NCBI GenBank assembly: GCA_002077045.2
Contig: KZ111163.1
Location: 88,361 to 100,141, forward strand
From: Rachicladosporium sp. CCFEE 5018
Taxonomy: Eukaryota > Ascomycota > Dothideomycetes > Cladosporiales > Cladosporiaceae
DNA length: 11,781 bases
Direction of reading: 5' to 3'
This document shows positions 8,764 through 11,781 of this stretch, in pieces. Numbering within the stretch: the first letter of the stretch is position 1; the number at the start of each line of letters is the position of its first letter. The position numbers were made by a program, and so were the translations under genes. The notes under the pieces were generated by a model. It did no database searches. It was not told the origin of the DNA and saw only the letters and a list, made by a program, of their open reading frames with translations.

Positions 8764-9022
8764 GTGCTCTGGGTCGAAACTGCTCAGCGTTGTATAGGTC
8801 CAGCCTTCGGTATCCTCGCCTGTGGGTTGCTGCCGTCCACGATGCGCTCACGCAAGGGCCCGCTATCCGATGGTAGATTTGACGCTTGAAAAGCAAAGTC
8901 GGATCACGCTCTACAGTTCACAGACTGCCTTCTCTTGGCTCAATAACGACCTAGGACAGTTCGCGATCCGCGGGCAGCTACGGGGTCATTCCATAGATCG
9001 ACGTTACGATTAGACTTTAAAG

Positions 9023-9030
9023 TGACGTCG
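9023..9030 (+). promoter_or_regulatory. CRE/ATF-like site TGACGTCG
   Basis: TGACGTCG matches the ATF/CREB palindrome TGACGTCA at seven of eight positions. It lies about 330 bases before the pfa4 ATG and 345 before the kinase ATG. Fungal bZIP factors of the Atf1 type bind such sites and often act downstream of phosphorelays. A single seven-of-eight match can occur by chance. Confidence 0.3.
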
Positions 9031-9273
9031 CGCTTAGAGACAATTATGTTGACAGTGAATACATGTAGTACGATACCTTGGCATGTCTGGCGTGTCAGGC
9101 CCAGTTCCATGCGGAGACAGAGTCAATGCTATATCACCACCACTCCATGCAACACCTCAGCGTCCAGCTCGGCAACGGTTGATAGCACAGTACCTGGACG
9201 CCGTCACAGTGATCGACCGGAAGGCGTGGTGGCCGCTCCGTCCCGATCGCCCCTGCAGCTGAAAGCACCACAA

Positions 9274-9324
9274 ATGGCGAATACTTCAGACACGGACGCA
9301 CACCACCTTTATGTGACTGTATAA
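9274..9324 (+). promoter_or_regulatory. 16-codon upstream reading frame before pfa4
   Basis: ATG at 9274 (context CAAATGG) opens MANTSDTDAHHLYVTV and ends with TAA at 9322-9324, 31 bases before the pfa4 ATG. If the leader begins upstream, ribosomes would meet it first. The peptide is not recognised. Confidence 0.35.
9311..9316 (+). promoter_or_regulatory. Start-stop element ATG-TGA in the pfa4 leader
   Basis: An ATG directly followed by TGA lies 45 bases before, and in frame with, the pfa4 start. It is nested in another frame of the 16-codon upstream reading frame. The TGA also closes the pfa4 frame upstream and so supports the chosen start at 9356. Minimal uORFs of this type are known to hold ribosomes; whether the transcript includes it is unknown. 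Confidence 0.4.
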
Positions 9325-9355
9325 TCGACCAGCAATTGTCTGCGAGCCAGCAAAG

Positions 9356-10950
9356 ATGCCCAATCGCATCCTCGAACGCCTTGCCGTCCCCGGCGTGGTC
9401 CTGCTTGTCTCTTTTCTGGCTTTCACCTCACAGTATCTTTTCCACAAGATCGAGCCTGGCCAACTGTCAACCGGCGATATCTACTGGTTCAATGGTTTGG
9501 TAACAGCCTTGCTGGTCTGCTACCTACGGACATGCTTCACCGACCCCGGAAAGATACCGAGTGACTGGTGCGAGCATTTCGCGCCGCCATATGCCCAGGT
9601 AGATGCCCCTGTGGACAAGTCGTCTCGGCAACGATACTGCAGGAAATGCGAGATGCCCAAGCCTCCTCGTGCGCATCACTGCAAGACATGTAACAGGTTG
9701 GTCTTCATTGTTCTCACGTCAAGAAGTGTGCCGAGCCTGACGGCCTCACTAGATGCATTATGAAGATGGACCACCACTGCGTCTGGACAGGTAGGCCACT
9801 TTTGCAACACAACGTAAGTCACGGTAAGTAACGAATTTTTGCAGCGAACTGCGTCTCTCATATTACGCTACCGCACTTTACTCGCTTCATCTTTTATGCT
9901 GTTCTGGCAATGTCATATCTCGAGTATTACCTCTACATTCGATGCGCAGTCCTCTGGCACAACCGCAATCTTCCAAGCGTCAGTCATTCCGTACCAACAA
10001 ACCAGATCCGCTTCTTTTAACATAATCAGTATCTCGGACCATCAGTCCACCAGCTGGCCCATCTCTTCGTCCTGACAGTCACGAACTCCTTCGTCCTTTT
10101 CGCGCTCACCCTCCTTCTCGGCCGCACAATCTGGGATCTCGGTTTGAACATGACAACGATCGAAGGCTGGGAAGTTGAACGTCACGAGGCTCTGCGACGC
10201 CGAGCGCGCGTTATGGGCGGCTACCTTGAAGGCGCGAACGGCGAGCAGATCCGCATAGACTCGCAGGAGTTCCCATGGGACATTGGCATCTGGTCGAATT
10301 TCTGTCAAGCATTTGGAACGTGGAATGTACTGGCTTGGCTTTGGCCATTTGCGAGGAACATGAGCGTTGAAAGTGGTCTGGCTTTCGAGCACAACGAGAT
10401 TGATGGTATGCACTTTTCCTTCTTCACGACACAGCGTAGATTGTGCTGACAAATTTGGTAAGATCCCAGCAAGCCCTGGCCACCACCTGATCCGGATCGA
10501 ACGTATCGCGCCCCTCATGTGTCGGCCTCCGGCGAAGGGTTCACACAGTCATTAGATCCGGACGACTTTCGACGGCGGCAAGAAGCTGACTACCAGCGCT
10601 ACGATAATGGAGAGCTTGTTGTTCGACGAAAGCCCTTCCACGAGCGATACGAGCACCTGATCGACGCAGCTCACGATGATGATAGCGAGACAGTGTACTC
10701 GGATGATGACGAGGCTGTATCAGACGTCGAGGAGGTCAGAGGTCGTCTACCTGCAGCGAATGCCGAAGGCGAACAAGCGTGAGTACAGCCATCTATGTGA
10801 TGTAACGCTCAAGGTATTGACATTGCTATTAGGTGGCGGAACAAGGAGGGAGAGCGACTTGCTGACTTCGGTCTCGACGAGGAAGCTGAGTTCTACGATG
10901 AAGATGACCTGCCCTTAGCAGAAATTATCCGGCGGCGAAAAGGCGAGTGA
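9356..10950 (+). CDS. pfa4: Palmitoyltransferase Pfa4 (DHHC family), six exons
   Basis: Exons: 9356-9696, 9753-9790, 9845-9978, 10030-10405, 10463-10778 and 10833-10950. The joins keep frame throughout and give 440 residues, a usual Pfa4 length. The protein has four likely membrane segments (about 12-30, 43-60, 138-158 and 178-206). A cysteine-rich domain starts at RYCRKC (93-98) and carries the active DHHC at 120-123 (catalytic Cys123), followed by NCVSH. NRNLPSYLGPS (166-176) and TTIEGWE (213-219) are Pfa4-type signatures, and SKPWPPPDP follows exon junction 4/5. The enzyme takes palmitate from palmitoyl-CoA onto its own Cys and then to target cysteines. In yeast Pfa4 resides in the ER and acylates chitin synthase Chs3, so a cell-wall role is likely here (inference). 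The start has A at -3 and an in-frame TGA at 9314. Oddities are DHHCVW in place of the common DHHCPW and a strongly acidic C-terminal tail. Confidence 0.93.
9697..9752 (+). other. pfa4 intron 1 (56 bp)
   Basis: GTTGGT...CTAG with branch-like CTGAC at 9737-9741. It splits the codon of Arg114 (AG|A); removal restores CNRCIMKMDHHC of the zinc-binding domain. Confidence 0.9.
9791..9844 (+). other. pfa4 intron 2 (54 bp)
   Basis: GTAGGC...GCAG splits the codon of Ala127 (G|CG) and restores VWTANCVSH. Two perfect GTAAGT donors lie inside it at 9814 and 9824 but would not preserve the protein. No perfect branch motif is seen; the closest is GTAAC at 9828-9832. Confidence 0.88.
9979..10029 (+). other. 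pfa4 intron 3 (51 bp)
   Basis: GTCAGT...TCAG, phase 0, with branch-like TTAAC at 10017-10021. Removal joins NRNLPS to YLGPS, a conserved Pfa4 stretch. Confidence 0.88.
10406..10462 (+). other. pfa4 intron 4 (57 bp)
   Basis: GTATGC...TAAG with branch-like GCTGAC at 10445-10450. It splits an Asp codon (G|AT) and gives EIDDPSKPWPPP. Confidence 0.88.
10779..10832 (+). other. pfa4 intron 5 (54 bp)
   Basis: GTGAGT...TTAG with branch-like TTGAC at 10817-10821. It splits an Ala codon (GC|G) and leads into WRNKEGERLADFGLDEEAEF, ending at TGA 10948-10950. Confidence 0.85.
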
Positions 10951-11090
10951 AGTCTGGCGTAGCCTCTAGAGCTCTTACCGAGTGCGGAGAAGCTCAGCTC
11001 CGTGATCGGCACAGCTGGAAGCTCAGTTCGTACTTGATACAACAACATGCTAGACCACTTGCCAAGCCCACATTGGCGTCCGTCGACGCC
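10951..11090 (+). promoter_or_regulatory. Short gap between pfa4 and the methyltransferase gene
   Basis: These 140 bases must hold the pfa4 3' UTR and the promoter or leader of the next gene. A 9-base direct repeat GAAGCTCAG is present at 10989-10997 and 11018-11026. The methyltransferase frame is open through the whole gap but has no ATG before 11091. Confidence 0.4.
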
Positions 11091-11781
11091 ATGGCCAATA
11101 CCAAAGCAGACCACTGGTCTTCGGAGAAATACCAGAACGCCGCGGGCTTCGTGCCCCAGCTCACGACAAAAGTCCTCGAATACCTATCACCCCAGCCCGG
11201 CAAAAGGATTCTCGACATTGGCTGCGGTGACGGCCAACTTACGACGAGCATAGCGTCTCGCGTGACTGAGACGGGTCAGGTGCTAGGTCTAGATGCCTCG
11301 CCGTCCTTCATCGCCACTGCGCAGAAGTCCAATACGCTGTCGCAGCTAAATATCGAGCTCCAGGATTGCACCAAGCTCGATCAACATGAGCTCACGAATG
11401 GTGATTGGGATAAGGCTTTCAGCAATGCTGCCATGCACTGGATTCTTCGCGCTCCAGAAACGCGTACTTCATTCTTCGGCGATGTCTACCGCGCACTGAA
11501 GCCCGGAGGACGATTCGTCTTCGAGATGGGCGGCAAAGGGAATTGTGCTGAGCTGCACACAGCTTTCACCGCTGCACTCACGACTGTTGGGGACCTCTCT
11601 CTCGAAGCAGCGCGCGAGGCTAGTCCTTGGTTCTTCCCATCCGTCGACTGGATGCGTAAGGCGCTAGATGACGTAGGCTTTGATGTGCTGGTGTGCGAAA
11701 GCGAGTACAGACCCACAAAGTCAACGGAGTCTCGAGCGGATGGCAGTGGAGGACTTGATGGGTGGGTGAGGTTAATGGGAG
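11091..11781 (+). CDS. Class I SAM-dependent methyltransferase, C-terminus beyond the window
   Basis: ATG at 11091 (context GCCATGG) opens 230 codons that run off the window end. Residues 41-51, LDIGCGDGQLT, are the glycine-rich SAM-binding motif I. LGLDAS (65-70) supplies the acidic residue expected to bind the SAM ribose. FSNAAMHWIL (110-119) and LKPGGRFVFEMGG (136-148) are the later motifs. The layout, with W...Y near the N-terminus and N-AA-HW at motif IV, resembles the trans-aconitate methyltransferase/Methyltransf_25 type of small-molecule enzymes. The substrate cannot be read from the sequence, and many fungal members are uncharacterised. No signal or membrane segment is seen, so it is probably cytosolic. 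Family members are commonly about 270-290 residues, so roughly 40-60 residues may be missing. Another ATG at 11047 is in a different frame without motifs. Confidence 0.85.
   Translation, partial: MANTKADHWSSEKYQNAAGFVPQLTTKVLEYLSPQPGKRILDIGCGDGQLTTSIASRVTETGQVLGLDASPSFIATAQKSNTLSQLNIELQDCTKLDQHELTNGDWDKAFSNAAMHWILRAPETRTSFFGDVYRALKPGGRFVFEMGGKGNCAELHTAFTAALTTVGDLSLEAAREASPWFFPSVDWMRKALDDVGFDVLVCESEYRPTKSTESRADGSGGLDGWVRLMG

Larger units (their letters stand above)
8679..9355. promoter_or_regulatory. Divergent intergenic region between histidine kinase and pfa4
   Basis: This 677-base gap lies between two genes that point away from each other, so it should hold both promoters and leaders. Visible items are a CRE/ATF-like TGACGTCG at 9023-9030, two upstream reading frames before pfa4 (9274-9324 and 9311-9316), and on the minus strand an out-of-frame upstream ATG at 8763-8761 in a coding-like frame before the kinase. 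I see no tRNA, transposon end or long repeat. Confidence 0.7.

Noticed and set aside
9022..9324. 100-codon plus-strand open frame before pfa4
   Set aside because: It begins at GTG, has low-complexity Ser/Thr/Arg content, and lies in the promoter and leader. Only its last in-frame ATG (9274) is kept as a possible uORF.
10042..10518. 158-codon minus-strand open frame over pfa4 exon 4
   Set aside because: It is antisense to conserved Pfa4 membrane segments and the TTIEGWE motif, with no motifs of its own.
10989..11026. Direct repeat GAAGCTCAG as a regulatory element
   Set aside because: It is two nine-base copies in a short gap with no known matching factor, and chance is sufficient.
11047..11253. 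Earlier ATG at 11047 as the methyltransferase start
   Set aside because: It reads in a different frame that lacks the SAM-binding motif and stops early.
1..11781. Secondary-metabolite or other functional gene cluster
   Set aside because: A splicing helicase, ER acyltransferase, signalling kinase, glycosyltransferase-like protein and small methyltransferase share no pathway. There is no backbone synthase, transporter or cluster regulator.

Overview
The window looks like ordinary chromosomal DNA of a filamentous ascomycete (Pezizomycotina). The reasons are 51-57 bp introns with GT...AG borders and CTRAC-like branch sites, short intergenic gaps, GC-rich third codon positions, and genes typical of such fungi. 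The class cannot be fixed from the sequence. I see no mobile element, tRNA, rRNA or CRISPR array.

Five protein genes are present. Three lie in tandem on the minus strand, read from high to low coordinates. They are a large soluble PAS-type hybrid histidine kinase (8678-4338, 1446 aa, intronless), a membrane-anchored O-fucosyltransferase-like protein (4187-2835, 450 aa), and the DEAH-box splicing helicase Prp16 (2436 to beyond base 1, C-terminus cut off). A gap of about 680 bp (8679-9355) separates them from two plus-strand genes. These are the DHHC palmitoyltransferase Pfa4 (9356-10950, six exons reconstructed here, 440 aa) and a class I SAM-dependent methyltransferase (11091 to beyond 11781, C-terminus cut off).

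The genes do not form an obvious pathway or biosynthetic cluster. Prp16 acts in nuclear pre-mRNA splicing, Pfa4 in ER protein acylation, and the kinase in His-Asp phosphorelay signalling. The other two carry only family-level assignments. The shared 680 bp gap is the likely divergent promoter of the kinase and pfa4. It holds a CRE/ATF-like TGACGTCG, two small upstream reading frames before pfa4 (one a start-stop ATG-TGA), and an upstream coding-like frame before the kinase that could be an alternative first exon.

I found no clear candidate for a new biological system. The points most worth checking are the 5' end of the kinase gene, the pfa4 leader, the unplaced architecture of the kinase, and the acceptor of the fucosyltransferase-like enzyme.
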